Assembly (NCBI GenBank): GCA_963660385.1 | Contig: CAVKWQ010000012.1 | Location: 1-31,853 of the forward strand | Length of the DNA stretch: 31,853 bases | Direction of reading: 5' to 3' | Source of the DNA: Avelusimicrobium sp963660385 | GTDB lineage: Bacteria > Elusimicrobiota > Elusimicrobia > Elusimicrobiales > Elusimicrobiaceae | Shown here: positions 23,370-31,730 of the stretch, piece by piece | How positions within the stretch are numbered: position 1 is the first letter of the stretch | Layout of the letters: each line of letters starts with the position of its first letter | Position numbers and translations under genes: made by a program | Notes under the pieces: model-generated | Told to the model about the DNA's origin: nothing | Seen by the model: the letters and a program-made list of their open reading frames with translations, nothing else | Databases searched by the model: none

Positions 23370-24440
23370 TTATTTCTTTGTAACCTTTTTCGGTTCTTTG
23401 GCGGGTTCGGCTTGGGCTTGTTCCGCCGCGTCGGCTTTTTTGCCGTTGTAGTGGTGGCCGAGGTATTTTACATACAATTTATCTTCAATCTCGGCGGCCA
23501 GTTCGGGGTTGTCCTTTAAATACTGGCGGGCGTTTTCAGCGCCTTGGCCCAGTTTTTCATCCCCATAAATAAACCAACTGCCGCTTTTTTCAATAAATCC
23601 GGCCTCTACGCCTTTATCAATAATGCAGGCTTCGCGCGAAATACCGTGGCCGAGAATCATCGTAAATTCGGCTTGGCGATACGGCGGCGCTACTTTGTTT
23701 TTGGTTACTTTGGCGCGCACGCGGGTGCCGATAACTTCATCGCCCTTTTTCAGGTTTTCAATGCGGCGTACATCAATGCGGACGGACGCGTAAAATTTAA
23801 GCGCAAGTCCGCCGGGGGTGGTTTCCGGGTTGCCGAACATTACGCCGATTTTTTGGCGTAACTGGTTAATAAAAATAATGCTCGTTTTGGTTTTGTTGAG
23901 CAGGCTCGTCAGTTTGCGCAGGGCCTGGCTCATCAGTCTGGCCTGCAAACCCACGTGGGCATCGCCCATTTCGCCTTCAATTTCGGCTTTCGGCACAAGG
24001 GCCGCCACGGAGTCCACCACGATTAAATCAATCGCGCCCGAGCGCACGAGTTTTTCGGCAATTTCCAAGGCTTGTTCGCCGGAGTCGGGCTGGGAAACCA
24101 ATAATTCATCCACGTTTACGCCCAAATTGGCGGCATAAACAGGGTCCAAGGCGTGTTCCGCATCAATAAAGGCAACGGTGCCGCCCATTTTTTGCGTTTG
24201 GGCCGCCACGTGCAAGGATAACGTCGTCTTGCCGCCGGCTTCCGGCCCGTAAATTTCAATCACGCGCCCGCGCGGGAGCCCGCCTACGCCCAAGGCCAAA
24301 TCCAAGGACAGCGCGCCCGTGGGGATTGCTTCCACGTTCTTTACGCCGCCTCCGCCCAGTTTGCAAATCGCTTCTTTGCCAAACGCTTTTTCAATCTGGC
24401 CCAGGGCCAAATCAAGCGCTTTTTGTTTGTTTGCGTCCAT
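23370..24440 (-). CDS. recA: Recombinase RecA
   Basis: A 356-residue DNA-strand-exchange protein and SOS co-protease. It has Walker A GPEAGGKT (65-72), the LIVVDSVAALVPKAEIEGEMGD stretch around Walker B, and the L2 region with NQLRQKIGVMFGNPETTPGG. The core is canonical. The C-terminal tail (about the last 24 residues) is Ala/Glu/Lys-rich and ends with five lysines among its last nine residues, where E. coli RecA is acidic, so tail autoregulation may differ. It starts 19 nt after clpC, with GGAGGAG (24445-24451) just upstream. No separate SOS-type operator is visible in that gap. Confidence 0.97.
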   Translation of the reverse strand: MDANKQKALDLALGQIEKAFGKEAICKLGGGGVKNVEAIPTGALSLDLALGVGGLPRGRVIEIYGPEAGGKTTLSLHVAAQTQKMGGTVAFIDAEHALDPVYAANLGVNVDELLVSQPDSGEQALEIAEKLVRSGAIDLIVVDSVAALVPKAEIEGEMGDAHVGLQARLMSQALRKLTSLLNKTKTSIIFINQLRQKIGVMFGNPETTPGGLALKFYASVRIDVRRIENLKKGDEVIGTRVRAKVTKNKVAPPYRQAEFTMILGHGISREACIIDKGVEAGFIEKSGSWFIYGDEKLGQGAENARQYLKDNPELAAEIEDKLYVKYLGHHYNGKKADAAEQAQAEPAKEPKKVTKK

Positions 24441-24459
24441 ACAACTCCTCCAAGTAGGT

Positions 24460-26982
24460 TTAAATGGTTACGGCGTCTTTTTGTTCCACCGCCGCGCCGT
24501 GAAAGGTCAACTTTCCGGCGGATTTATCAAAATCTACAATAATTTTGGTGTGGTCCGGGTAGCGGCTGATAAGGATATTTTCCGCCAGCGGGTCTTCCAG
24601 TTCGCGCTGTAACGTGCGAAGTAAAGGGCGCGCCCCGTATTTCACGTCAAAGCCCTTTTCCACCAAGAAGTTTTTGGCTTCTTTCGTCAGTTCCAAGGAC
24701 AGGTTCCTGTCGGCCAGTTTGTCGTCCACCTCTTCCAAGGCCAAATCCAAAATTGCGCCGATGTTCTCTTTGGTGAGCGAGTGGAAGACCACAATTTCAT
24801 CAATACGGTTGATAAATTCCGGGTTGAAGGTTTTTTTGACCTCTTCCATTACGTTCTTGCGCATATCTTGGTATTCTTGTTCCTCGGTGTGGTGCGCGGC
24901 AAAGCCCAAGGTGTTGCCCTTGTTGGTAATTTCGCGCGCGCCGACGTTGGACGTCATAATAATCACGCAGTTTTTAAAACTGACTTTATGTCCCAAATTG
25001 TCGCTCAAAGCCCCTTCGTCCAGCACTTGCAATAAAATATTGTAAATGTCCGGGTGTGCTTTTTCCAGTTCGTCCAATACCACCACGCTGTACGGGCGGC
25101 GGCGGACGGCTTCGGTCAGTTGGCCGCCTTCTTCATACCCCACATAGCCGGGCGGCGCGCCAATCAGGCGCGAAACGGCAAACTTTTCCATATATTCGGA
25201 CATATCCAACCGGATCATAGCGTCCTCGTCGCCAAACAGGAAGGTAGCCAAACTTTTGGCCAGTTCCGTTTTGCCTACGCCCGTAGGACCCAGGAATAGA
25301 AATCCGCCAATCGGGCGGTGCGGATTGCCTAATCCAGTGCGGTTGCGGCGAATTGCCTGTGAGACGGCCTTTACGGCATCGTTCTGCCCAATAATGCGCT
25401 CGTGGAGGTGTTCCTCCATATGCAAAATCTTATCGGTTTCGCTTTGCGTCAGGCGCGTAACCGGGATGCCCGTCCATTTGGAAGCGACAAGCGCGATGTC
25501 CTCTTCGGTTACTTGCGGGACTTGCTTGTCGTGCTCCTCGTGCCATTTTTGTTTTAAATGGTCAATATAACCCTTTAAGCGGGCTTCGGTATCCTTGGCC
25601 GCGGCGGCTTTTTCAAATTCTTTGTTCGCCATTGCTTCGTCTTTTTCCTGCACGGCCTGGTTGTATTCCAGTTGTTTTTGTTTGATTTCGGGTGGGAGCG
25701 CGGCGTTTTTCAGGCGCGCGCGGGCCCCGGCTTCGTCAAACAGGTCAATGGCTTTATCCGGCATAGCGCGGTCGGTAATGTAGCGGTCCGCAATAGAGGC
25801 CGCGGCGCGGACGGCTCCGTCCGTATAGTGCACCTTGTGGTGCGCTTCGTATTTGGAGCGGACGCCCTTTAAAATGTTAATAGTATCTTCCACGTCTGGC
25901 GGGTCGGCTACCACGGGTTGGAAGCGGCGTTCCAAGGCGGCGTCGGTTTCAATAGATTTGCGGTATTCGTCAAAGGTGGTGGCTCCGATGCACTGCACTT
26001 CCCCGCGGGCCAAGGCCGGCTTTAAAATGTTGGCCGCGTCAATAGAACCTTCCGCCGCGCCCGCACCGATAATGGTGTGCAGTTCGTCAATAAAAATAAT
26101 TGCATCTTTGGCGGTGGCCAGTTCGTCAATAATGTTTTTTAAGCGTTGTTCAAATTCACCGCGGTACTTGGTTCCCGCCACCACGGAGGCTAAATCCAAC
26201 GCCAAAATGCGCTTGTTGGAAAGCACGTCCGAAATTTCGCCTTGGGCGATTTTTTGTGCGAGCCCCTCTACAATGGCGGTCTTGCCTACGCCGGGTTCCC
26301 CGATAAGCACCGGGTTATTTTTGGTGCGGCGGGCCAAGATTTGTACCAAGCGTTCAATTTCTTCCTCACGCCCGATAACCGGGTCCAGTTTGTTTTGGGC
26401 GGCCAGTTTGGTAAGGTCGCGCGTGTATTCGTCCAGCGTGGGCGTTTTGCTCTTGCTGGCGGCGCTTTCGCGCTCTTTTTTAGGGGTGTTTAAATTGATT
26501 TCCTGCGAAAAAACGGCGTTGTCCTCGTTTAAGTCGCCGGGTTCCGCATCGCCGATAAAGTTAAGCACGGTGTCGCGCACGGAATCCAAATTAAGGCCTA
26601 AATTGGCCAAAATTTTGCCAGCCATCCCCTCTTCCTCGCGGATGAGGCCCAGCAAAATGTGCTCGGTGCCGATATGGTCCGAGCCCAGCATTTGGGACTC
26701 CTCTACGGACAGTTCCAGCACTTTTTTGGCGCGGGGCGTAAAAGGAATTTCGCCCAGCAGCATAATTGTATCGCCAATGCCCACCATTTTTTCAATTTCT
26801 TGGCGGACCTTGCGGAACGTTACGCCCAGCCCTGATAAAATTTTATTGGATACGGTGCCTTCCAAGGCGGAAAGCCCCAGCAAAATGTGTTCGGTGCCCA
26901 CATAGTCGTGATTGAGGCGTTTGGCCTCTTCTTGCGCGATTAGGATAATTTTTTGCGCATTTTCGGTAAATCTTTTTGCCAT
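24460..26982 (-). CDS. clpC: ATP-dependent Clp protease ATPase subunit ClpC
   Basis: An 840-residue AAA+ unfoldase that feeds ClpP. It has two N-terminal Clp repeats (about 1-145), NBD1 with Walker A GEPGVGKT (228-235), and a short UVR-containing middle domain (about 443-478) that marks ClpC rather than ClpA or ClpB. NBD2 has Walker A GPTGVGKT (565-572). Leu-Gly-Phe at 692-694 is the ClpP-docking loop (VGF/LGF type). A purine-rich Shine-Dalgarno (GAAAGGGG) precedes the ATG by about 10 nt. It is the first gene of a probable clpC-recA operon. No CtsR-like operator is evident. Confidence 0.95.
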   Translation of the reverse strand: MAKRFTENAQKIILIAQEEAKRLNHDYVGTEHILLGLSALEGTVSNKILSGLGVTFRKVRQEIEKMVGIGDTIMLLGEIPFTPRAKKVLELSVEESQMLGSDHIGTEHILLGLIREEEGMAGKILANLGLNLDSVRDTVLNFIGDAEPGDLNEDNAVFSQEINLNTPKKERESAASKSKTPTLDEYTRDLTKLAAQNKLDPVIGREEEIERLVQILARRTKNNPVLIGEPGVGKTAIVEGLAQKIAQGEISDVLSNKRILALDLASVVAGTKYRGEFEQRLKNIIDELATAKDAIIFIDELHTIIGAGAAEGSIDAANILKPALARGEVQCIGATTFDEYRKSIETDAALERRFQPVVADPPDVEDTINILKGVRSKYEAHHKVHYTDGAVRAAASIADRYITDRAMPDKAIDLFDEAGARARLKNAALPPEIKQKQLEYNQAVQEKDEAMANKEFEKAAAAKDTEARLKGYIDHLKQKWHEEHDKQVPQVTEEDIALVASKWTGIPVTRLTQSETDKILHMEEHLHERIIGQNDAVKAVSQAIRRNRTGLGNPHRPIGGFLFLGPTGVGKTELAKSLATFLFGDEDAMIRLDMSEYMEKFAVSRLIGAPPGYVGYEEGGQLTEAVRRRPYSVVVLDELEKAHPDIYNILLQVLDEGALSDNLGHKVSFKNCVIIMTSNVGAREITNKGNTLGFAAHHTEEQEYQDMRKNVMEEVKKTFNPEFINRIDEIVVFHSLTKENIGAILDLALEEVDDKLADRNLSLELTKEAKNFLVEKGFDVKYGARPLLRTLQRELEDPLAENILISRYPDHTKIIVDFDKSAGKLTFHGAAVEQKDAVTI

Positions 26983-27014
26983 CTGTATAAAACCCCTTTC
27001 AAACGATTACTACC

Positions 27015-27020
27015 ATTATA
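27015..27020 (-). promoter_or_regulatory. -10 box of clpC-recA
   Basis: A perfect TATAAT on the minus strand, 32 nt before the clpC ATG. The -35 region is GC-rich and unlike consensus. The 131-nt gap also holds the divergent kdsC promoter. Confidence 0.5.
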
Positions 27021-27077
27021 TAAAATAACGTGCCTGTTCGCGGGGATTGCCCGTGCCAGCCAAAAAGGGGGTAAAAC

Positions 27078-27104
27078 TTGCAGCGGGGGGATATTTTGTA
27101 TAAT
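27078..27104 (+). promoter_or_regulatory. Promoter of kdsC-tmk-holB-metG (very short leader)
   Basis: TTGCAG (27078-27083), a short 15-nt spacer, and TATAAT (27099-27104). Only 9 nt separate the -10 from the ATG at 27114, so the mRNA should start within about 3 nt of the start codon. No Shine-Dalgarno is possible on that transcript. Confidence 0.55.
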
Positions 27105-27113
27105 ACCTTATAT

Positions 27114-27713
27114 ATGGAACAAGCAATAGAACGTGCCCGCAAAATCCGGGCCATTTTAACCGACGTAGATGGTATTTTAACGGACGGAAAAGTAAACTTT
27201 TTCGTACGGGACGACGGCAAAATAGACGAATTTAAATCCTTTAACACGCAGGACGGCTTGGCTGTAATGCTCTGCAACAGTACAAATATTGTGTGCGGCA
27301 TTATTACGGGCCGCCGCCACCCGACCACGGTAGACCGCGCCCGCAACTTGGGCTACAAATATATGTACCAAGGGTTTTTGACCAAAATGGGGCCGCTGAA
27401 CGATATTTTAAAGAAGGAAGGCCTTACGCCCGACCAAGTAGCGTATATTGGTGATGACATTACCGATATGCCGCTTTTAAAGGCGGTGGGCTTTGCGGCT
27501 ACCGTGCCCAACGCGTTAGACGTAGTCAAAAATTGCGCGCATTACGTTACCAAGCGTAACGGCGGGGACGGCGCCTACCGCGAGATTATTGATTTTATTT
27601 TAAACGCCCAAGGCAAATTGGCTCCGATTTTGGACCAAGTGAATAATTCCGCCTGGAAAGTAAACAAAAAATCTCAGTTGGAAATCGTTACGTCGCAGGA
27701 AGGCATTGCGTAA
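27114..27713 (+). CDS. kdsC: KDO-8-phosphate phosphatase (KdsC)
   Basis: A 199-residue HAD-superfamily type C0 phosphatase that makes free Kdo from Kdo-8-phosphate for lipopolysaccharide inner core. Motifs are TDVDGILTDG with Asp17 and Asp19, ITGR (64-67), Lys91 and GDDITDMPLL with Asp114/115. The C-terminus is about 25 residues longer than the compact KdsC core. The ATG at 27114 is preferred over an in-frame TTG at 27078 because that TTG lies in the -35 element. It overlaps tmk by one base (TAATG). Confidence 0.92.
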   Translation: MEQAIERARKIRAILTDVDGILTDGKVNFFVRDDGKIDEFKSFNTQDGLAVMLCNSTNIVCGIITGRRHPTTVDRARNLGYKYMYQGFLTKMGPLNDILKKEGLTPDQVAYIGDDITDMPLLKAVGFAATVPNALDVVKNCAHYVTKRNGGDGAYREIIDFILNAQGKLAPILDQVNNSAWKVNKKSQLEIVTSQEGIA

Positions 27714-28330
27714 TGAAAGGCAAGTTTATTGTTTTAGAGGGGCCGGACCGTTGCGGCAAATCCACCCAAGCCAAGTTGCTCTATAACCGGCTGGTGGAGT
27801 GCGGGCACGAGGTGATTTTAACGCGCGAGCCGGGCGGCACACCCACGGCGGAGCGTATCCGGCAGATTGTGCTGGAACCGGGGCTTGATATCCGCCCAAT
27901 GGCGGAATTAATGCTGTATGAAGCCTCCCGCGCCCAACACACGCAGGAAAAAATTTTGCCCGCGCTGGAAGCCGGTAAAACCGTCATTTGCGAGCGCTAT
28001 ACAATGTCCACCTGCGCCTATCAGGGTTATGGCCGGGGCATTGATTTAAAGGTAATTGATGCTTTAAATAAAGTGGCTTCGCTTAGTTTACAGCCCGATT
28101 TGACGCTTGTATTTTTAATGTCGGATAAATACTTTACCGAACGCGGCGAATATTTATTTTCGGACCGTTTGGAACAGGAAGACATCGCCTTCCGCCAAAA
28201 AATGCGCCAAGGGTATTTGGAAATGGTTAAAACCACGCCCAATGCTTATTTGGTAGATGCAGATAAACATATAGACGAAATTCAAAACCAAGTGCGCCAA
28301 CTGCTGTTGGAACGCCATATTATAGACTAA
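27713..28330 (+). CDS. tmk: Thymidylate kinase
   Basis: A 205-residue dTMP kinase in dTTP synthesis. The P-loop is GPDRCGKST (10-18), with an Arg in the loop as in the eukaryote-like type I enzymes rather than the E. coli form. The DR(Y/H) motif reads E94-R95-Y96, with Glu replacing the usual Asp, followed by STCAYQGYGRG. The LID region is DRLEQEDIAFRQKMRQGY, close to bacterial forms. Overlaps by one base at both ends (kdsC and holB) indicate tight coupling. Confidence 0.94.
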   Translation: MKGKFIVLEGPDRCGKSTQAKLLYNRLVECGHEVILTREPGGTPTAERIRQIVLEPGLDIRPMAELMLYEASRAQHTQEKILPALEAGKTVICERYTMSTCAYQGYGRGIDLKVIDALNKVASLSLQPDLTLVFLMSDKYFTERGEYLFSDRLEQEDIAFRQKMRQGYLEMVKTTPNAYLVDADKHIDEIQNQVRQLLLERHIID

Positions 28331-29334
28331 TGCCGTTTGCCGATATTTTGGGGCAGGAAAAAGCCTCCTCGTACTTAAAACAACTGGTCCGGAGCCAAAA
28401 GGTTCCGGGGGCTCTTTTGTTTTTTGGTCCGGACGGGGTGGGCAAACGCTTGGCCGCGCTGGAATTTGCCAAGGCGCTTAATTGCTTGGACGAAACCGCC
28501 CGCCAAAACGGTGATGCCTGTGGCGTGTGCGCCAACTGCGAGGCTATTGATAAAGGCACAAACCCGGATGTAACGTTTGTAGATTTTACCTATCAGGCAC
28601 GGCTAGAAGTAAAAAAAGATTTTACCAGCAAGGGCTACGCCGAGGAATTGGAAAAGGAAATTACCAAACAGCAGCACATCAGCGTAGATACCATCCGCGA
28701 CGTTACCGCCAAATCCCAACAAAAGGCCGTAGGAAACGGGTGGAAGGTGCTGATTATTGACCAAGCCCAAACAATGCAGGGCGCGGCGGCCAATGCGCTT
28801 TTAAAATTTATTGAAGAACCGCCCGCTAAAACGGTATGGATTTTAATTACCAATAAGCGCGCGGCTATGCTGCGGACGATTTTGTCGCGCTGCCAGCCCT
28901 TATCGTTTGCACCGTTATCTTTGGAAAACGTCAAAGACATTTTGACCAAAACGCAGGCCGATGTGTCCAATGCAGACTTGTGTGCCAAGTACAGCGCGGG
29001 CTCGGTCTCCGGTGCGTTAAAGGCCGCGGAAGCGTTGGATTTATTGCAGAGCGGCGGTTTTGGCACCCCACAAGGCCCCAGCGGCGTGGTGGCGGGGCTT
29101 TCCCGCACCTTGGTAACGGCCAGGCAGGAAGCGCAGGCTATTTTGGACGTACTGATAATGGCCTTGCACCAAGCCTGGATAAACGAGCCGGACGAAAACA
29201 AGCAATATGCTTATCAGGCAATGCTAAAACGATTTGAAAATTATAAACGCAGTATCGGGCGGAACGTATCGCCCGCGCTGGTGTTGGAAACCGCTCTAAT
29301 GAGTTTGGACGGTTTAAACTTGCAGATTTTTTAA
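28330..29334 (+). CDS. holB: DNA polymerase III delta-prime subunit
   Basis: A 334-residue clamp-loader AAA+ subunit. It has an N-terminal FADILGQEKASSYL, P-loop GPDGVGKR (33-40), a zinc cluster C52, C64, C67, C70 (GDACGVCANC), KVLIIDQAQTMQGAAANALL around Walker B, and LKFIEEPP. The C-terminal helical domain completes the collar. A conserved tmk-holB pairing supports the call. It starts in the tmk stop codon (TAATG). With holA at 15887, two clamp-loader genes lie in this window. Confidence 0.93.
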   Translation: MPFADILGQEKASSYLKQLVRSQKVPGALLFFGPDGVGKRLAALEFAKALNCLDETARQNGDACGVCANCEAIDKGTNPDVTFVDFTYQARLEVKKDFTSKGYAEELEKEITKQQHISVDTIRDVTAKSQQKAVGNGWKVLIIDQAQTMQGAAANALLKFIEEPPAKTVWILITNKRAAMLRTILSRCQPLSFAPLSLENVKDILTKTQADVSNADLCAKYSAGSVSGALKAAEALDLLQSGGFGTPQGPSGVVAGLSRTLVTARQEAQAILDVLIMALHQAWINEPDENKQYAYQAMLKRFENYKRSIGRNVSPALVLETALMSLDGLNLQIF

Positions 29335-29346
29335 TACGGAGAGAAT

Positions 29347-30849
29347 ATGACTAAGAAATTCTATATCACCACCCCTATTTATTATGTGAACTCGGTTCCG
29401 CATATCGGGCACGCCTACACGACGATTGCGCAGGATGTGCTGGCCCGCTACAAACGCTTAAAAGGCTTTGACGTGCGGTTTTTGACGGGTACCGACGAAC
29501 ACGGCGCCAATATTGAAAAATCTGCCGCCGCCGCCGGCGTAACGCCCAAAGAGTGGACGGACCAAGTTTCGGCCAAATACAAAGAATTGTGGAAATTGCT
29601 CAATATTTCCTATGACGATTTTATCCGCACCACCGACAAAAAACACGAGCAAGTGGTGCAGGCCATTTTTGAAAAATTGTTAAAAAGCGGCGATATTTAC
29701 TTGGGATCCTATTCGGGCAAATATTGCTTGTCTTGCGAACAATATTACAACGAAAGCGAAATTTTGGAAGGCAACCTCTGCCCCGTTCACAAAAAACCGC
29801 TGACCGAAGTGCACGAAGAAACCTATTTCTTTAAACTCTCCCGCTACGAAAAACCCCTCTTAAAATATTACGAGGAACACCCGGACTTTTTAAGCCCCAA
29901 ATACCGCGCCAACGAAATTATTAACTTCGTTAAGGGCGGCTTGCAGGATTTGTCCGTTACCCGCACCAAAGTAGCGTGGGGTATCCCGGTGTTAAGCAAC
30001 CCCAAACATACCATTTATGTATGGTTTGACGCGCTTATTAACTATATTTCCGCCGCGGGCTACGGCACGCACATTTGCGCGGATAAAACCTTGCACGAAG
30101 CGCAATTAAAGCAAATCAAGGCCGATAAGTTTGAAGATTTGTGGCCGGCTGATTTGCATATGGTGGGTAAAGAAATCTTCCGCTTCCATACGGTTATTTG
30201 GCCCGCCGTGTTAATGGCACTTGGGCTGCCGCTTCCTAAAAAGGTATTTGCCCACGGCTGGTGGACGGTGGAAGGGGAAAAGATGTCCAAGTCCTTGGGC
30301 AACATTGTGGACCCTGCCAAAGTGGCCACCGAATACGGCGTGGACCCGCTCCGCGCGTTCTTATTCCGCGAGGTTCCTTTTGGGCAGGACGGGGACTTTT
30401 CTATGACGAGTTTCAAAAACCGTTATAATTCCGATTTGGCCAACAACATCGGCAACCTGCTTTCCCGCACGCTTAATATGGCGGCCAAAAACATTGGCGA
30501 ATTGCCGGAAAAAATTGAAGGCGATTACAAATTGCTCGCGCACGCCAACGAGGTGGACGAAGCCATTGATAAGGCGTATGACGAGTTGGCCTTTGATAAA
30601 GTGCTTGAAAACATTTACGGTTATGCCAGCGAATTAAACAAATTGGTGGACGAGAAAAAACCGTGGGAACTTGCCAAGCACGATGTGGAAGCCGCCAAGG
30701 CTGTCTTGCTGGAATTGGTGGCCTGCCTGCGCAAAGTGGCGGTGTGGTTGGAGCCGTTTATGCCGACGATTGCCAAGGAAATGCAGAGAAGACTCCTGCC
30801 CGGCAAGATTGAAAAGTACGCTCCGCTTTTCCCGCGCTTGGACAAATAA
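29347..30849 (+). CDS. metG: Methionyl-tRNA synthetase
   Basis: A 500-residue class I synthetase charging elongator and initiator tRNA-Met. HIGH (19-22), KMSKS (312-316) and a single-zinc knuckle C127, C130, C145, H148, with His as the fourth ligand as in the Thermus-type enzymes. It lacks the C-terminal EMAP-II-like tRNA-binding/dimerisation domain, so it is the short monomeric form. GGAGAG lies 5 nt before the ATG. It is the last gene of the kdsC unit and ends with a strong terminator at 30866-30901. Confidence 0.96.
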   Translation: MTKKFYITTPIYYVNSVPHIGHAYTTIAQDVLARYKRLKGFDVRFLTGTDEHGANIEKSAAAAGVTPKEWTDQVSAKYKELWKLLNISYDDFIRTTDKKHEQVVQAIFEKLLKSGDIYLGSYSGKYCLSCEQYYNESEILEGNLCPVHKKPLTEVHEETYFFKLSRYEKPLLKYYEEHPDFLSPKYRANEIINFVKGGLQDLSVTRTKVAWGIPVLSNPKHTIYVWFDALINYISAAGYGTHICADKTLHEAQLKQIKADKFEDLWPADLHMVGKEIFRFHTVIWPAVLMALGLPLPKKVFAHGWWTVEGEKMSKSLGNIVDPAKVATEYGVDPLRAFLFREVPFGQDGDFSMTSFKNRYNSDLANNIGNLLSRTLNMAAKNIGELPEKIEGDYKLLAHANEVDEAIDKAYDELAFDKVLENIYGYASELNKLVDEKKPWELAKHDVEAAKAVLLELVACLRKVAVWLEPFMPTIAKEMQRRLLPGKIEKYAPLFPRLDK

Positions 30850-30865
30850 AGTAGAGTATTTTTTG

Positions 30866-30901
30866 GTGCGGCACGCTTATTAACGGGCGTGCCGCTTTTT
30901 T
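30866..30901 (+). terminator. Terminator of the kdsC-metG operon
   Basis: GCGGCACGC (30868-30876) pairs with GCGTGCCGC (30887-30895), followed by T run 30896-30901. Confidence 0.93.
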
Positions 30902-30906
30902 ATCCC

Positions 30907-30935
30907 TTGCTAATTGGGGTAAAATAGATTACACT
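30907..30935 (+). promoter_or_regulatory. Promoter of the ankyrin gene (leaderless arrangement)
   Basis: TTGCTA (30907-30912), a 17-nt spacer, and TACACT (30930-30935), then 6 nt to the ATG at 30942. The start site should coincide with the ATG. It begins 6 nt after the preceding terminator's T tract. Confidence 0.65.
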
Positions 30936-30941
30936 AACCTT

Positions 30942-31613
30942 ATGAGAAAATTCTTCCTCCTCTTGCTTGCTTTAACGTGTGCGGCGGCTGCCCGGGCGGA
31001 CATTTTGGGCGCGTCGTTTTTTGCCGTGGTGCGTTCGGGCGATACGGATAAGGCGGAGGAAATGATTCGCGCGGATAAGACCTTGGTGTTTGTGGAAGAA
31101 CCCGGCGGGATGACGGCTTTTTTGGCGGCTGTAAAAAATAAAGACGTCAAAATGGCGCAGTTGCTGGCGGATAGTTTTTCCCGCTTGGACGTCCGTACCG
31201 CCGAGGGAAACGCTGTGCACTTGGCGGTTATCAATAACGACGAAGCAATGCTGCGTATGCTTTTTGCATTTATGGACGAGGTAGAGCCAGATTTGTTTGA
31301 ATATTTGGCCAATGCCCCGCGTGGCAGCCGTACTTCGCCCGCTAGCGACCGCAACACCCCGCTCCATTTGGCCGCATTAAATTGCAACCGGGCGATTTAT
31401 GATTTTTTGGTCCAACACGGGGCCAGTGAAAAGGCCTTAAACCGCCGCCGCCAAACGCCCAAACGGTTGCTCTCCTTTTGCAAACAAACTGCGGTCAAAA
31501 GCGCGCCGGCCCCTGCGCCCGTTCCCGTGCCGGAAAAGCCCGCCTTGCAAGAGCCCTCTTCTGCTCCCGCGGCTACTGTGCAAAGTTCCTATTGCTACCC
31601 TCCCATAGAGTGA
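30942..31613 (+). CDS. Secreted ankyrin-repeat protein
   Basis: A 223-residue protein with a Sec signal peptide (1 to about 19, ending AAARA). Ankyrin-like units follow: about 25-55, GMTAFLAAVKNKDVKMAQLL (about 56-75), GNAVHLAVINNDEAMLRMLF (about 88-107) and NTPLHLAALNCNRAIYDFLV (about 137-156). Proline/alanine-rich residues (about 185-215) form a disordered tail. Ankyrin arrays bind proteins; the partner is unknown. The transcript is predicted to be leaderless. The stop codon at 31611-31613 lies one base before a GC-rich repeat, so the natural C-terminus may have been altered by repeat insertion. Confidence 0.82.
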   Translation: MRKFFLLLLALTCAAAARADILGASFFAVVRSGDTDKAEEMIRADKTLVFVEEPGGMTAFLAAVKNKDVKMAQLLADSFSRLDVRTAEGNAVHLAVINNDEAMLRMLFAFMDEVEPDLFEYLANAPRGSRTSPASDRNTPLHLAALNCNRAIYDFLVQHGASEKALNRRRQTPKRLLSFCKQTAVKSAPAPAPVPVPEKPALQEPSSAPAATVQSSYCYPPIE

Positions 31614-31614
31614 C

Positions 31615-31709
31615 GGCCCGCTAGGGTGCGGCCCGCAGGGCTCAGAATCTGTTTCTATCAAACAAGAGGTCATCCTGAATTTAGTTCAGGATCTACTGCT
31701 TGGGTAGTT
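31615..31709 (+). repeat. Dispersed repeat cluster R4, first part
   Basis: Positions 31615-31640 are the 26-bp GC-rich element (reverse complement of 73-98, 25 of 26 identical). From 31626 the 84-bp element shared with 23174-23257 begins. It includes a different 14-nt block (31641-31654) and the ATCCTGAA/TTCAGGAT hairpin. Confidence 0.9.
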
Positions 31710-31730
31710 AGTTGTTGCCGTTGTTTTTAA

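Noticed and set aside
25835..26905. Plus-strand open frame of 356 codons opposite clpC
   Set aside because: Ser-rich antisense translation of a canonical clpC; an artefact of codon use.
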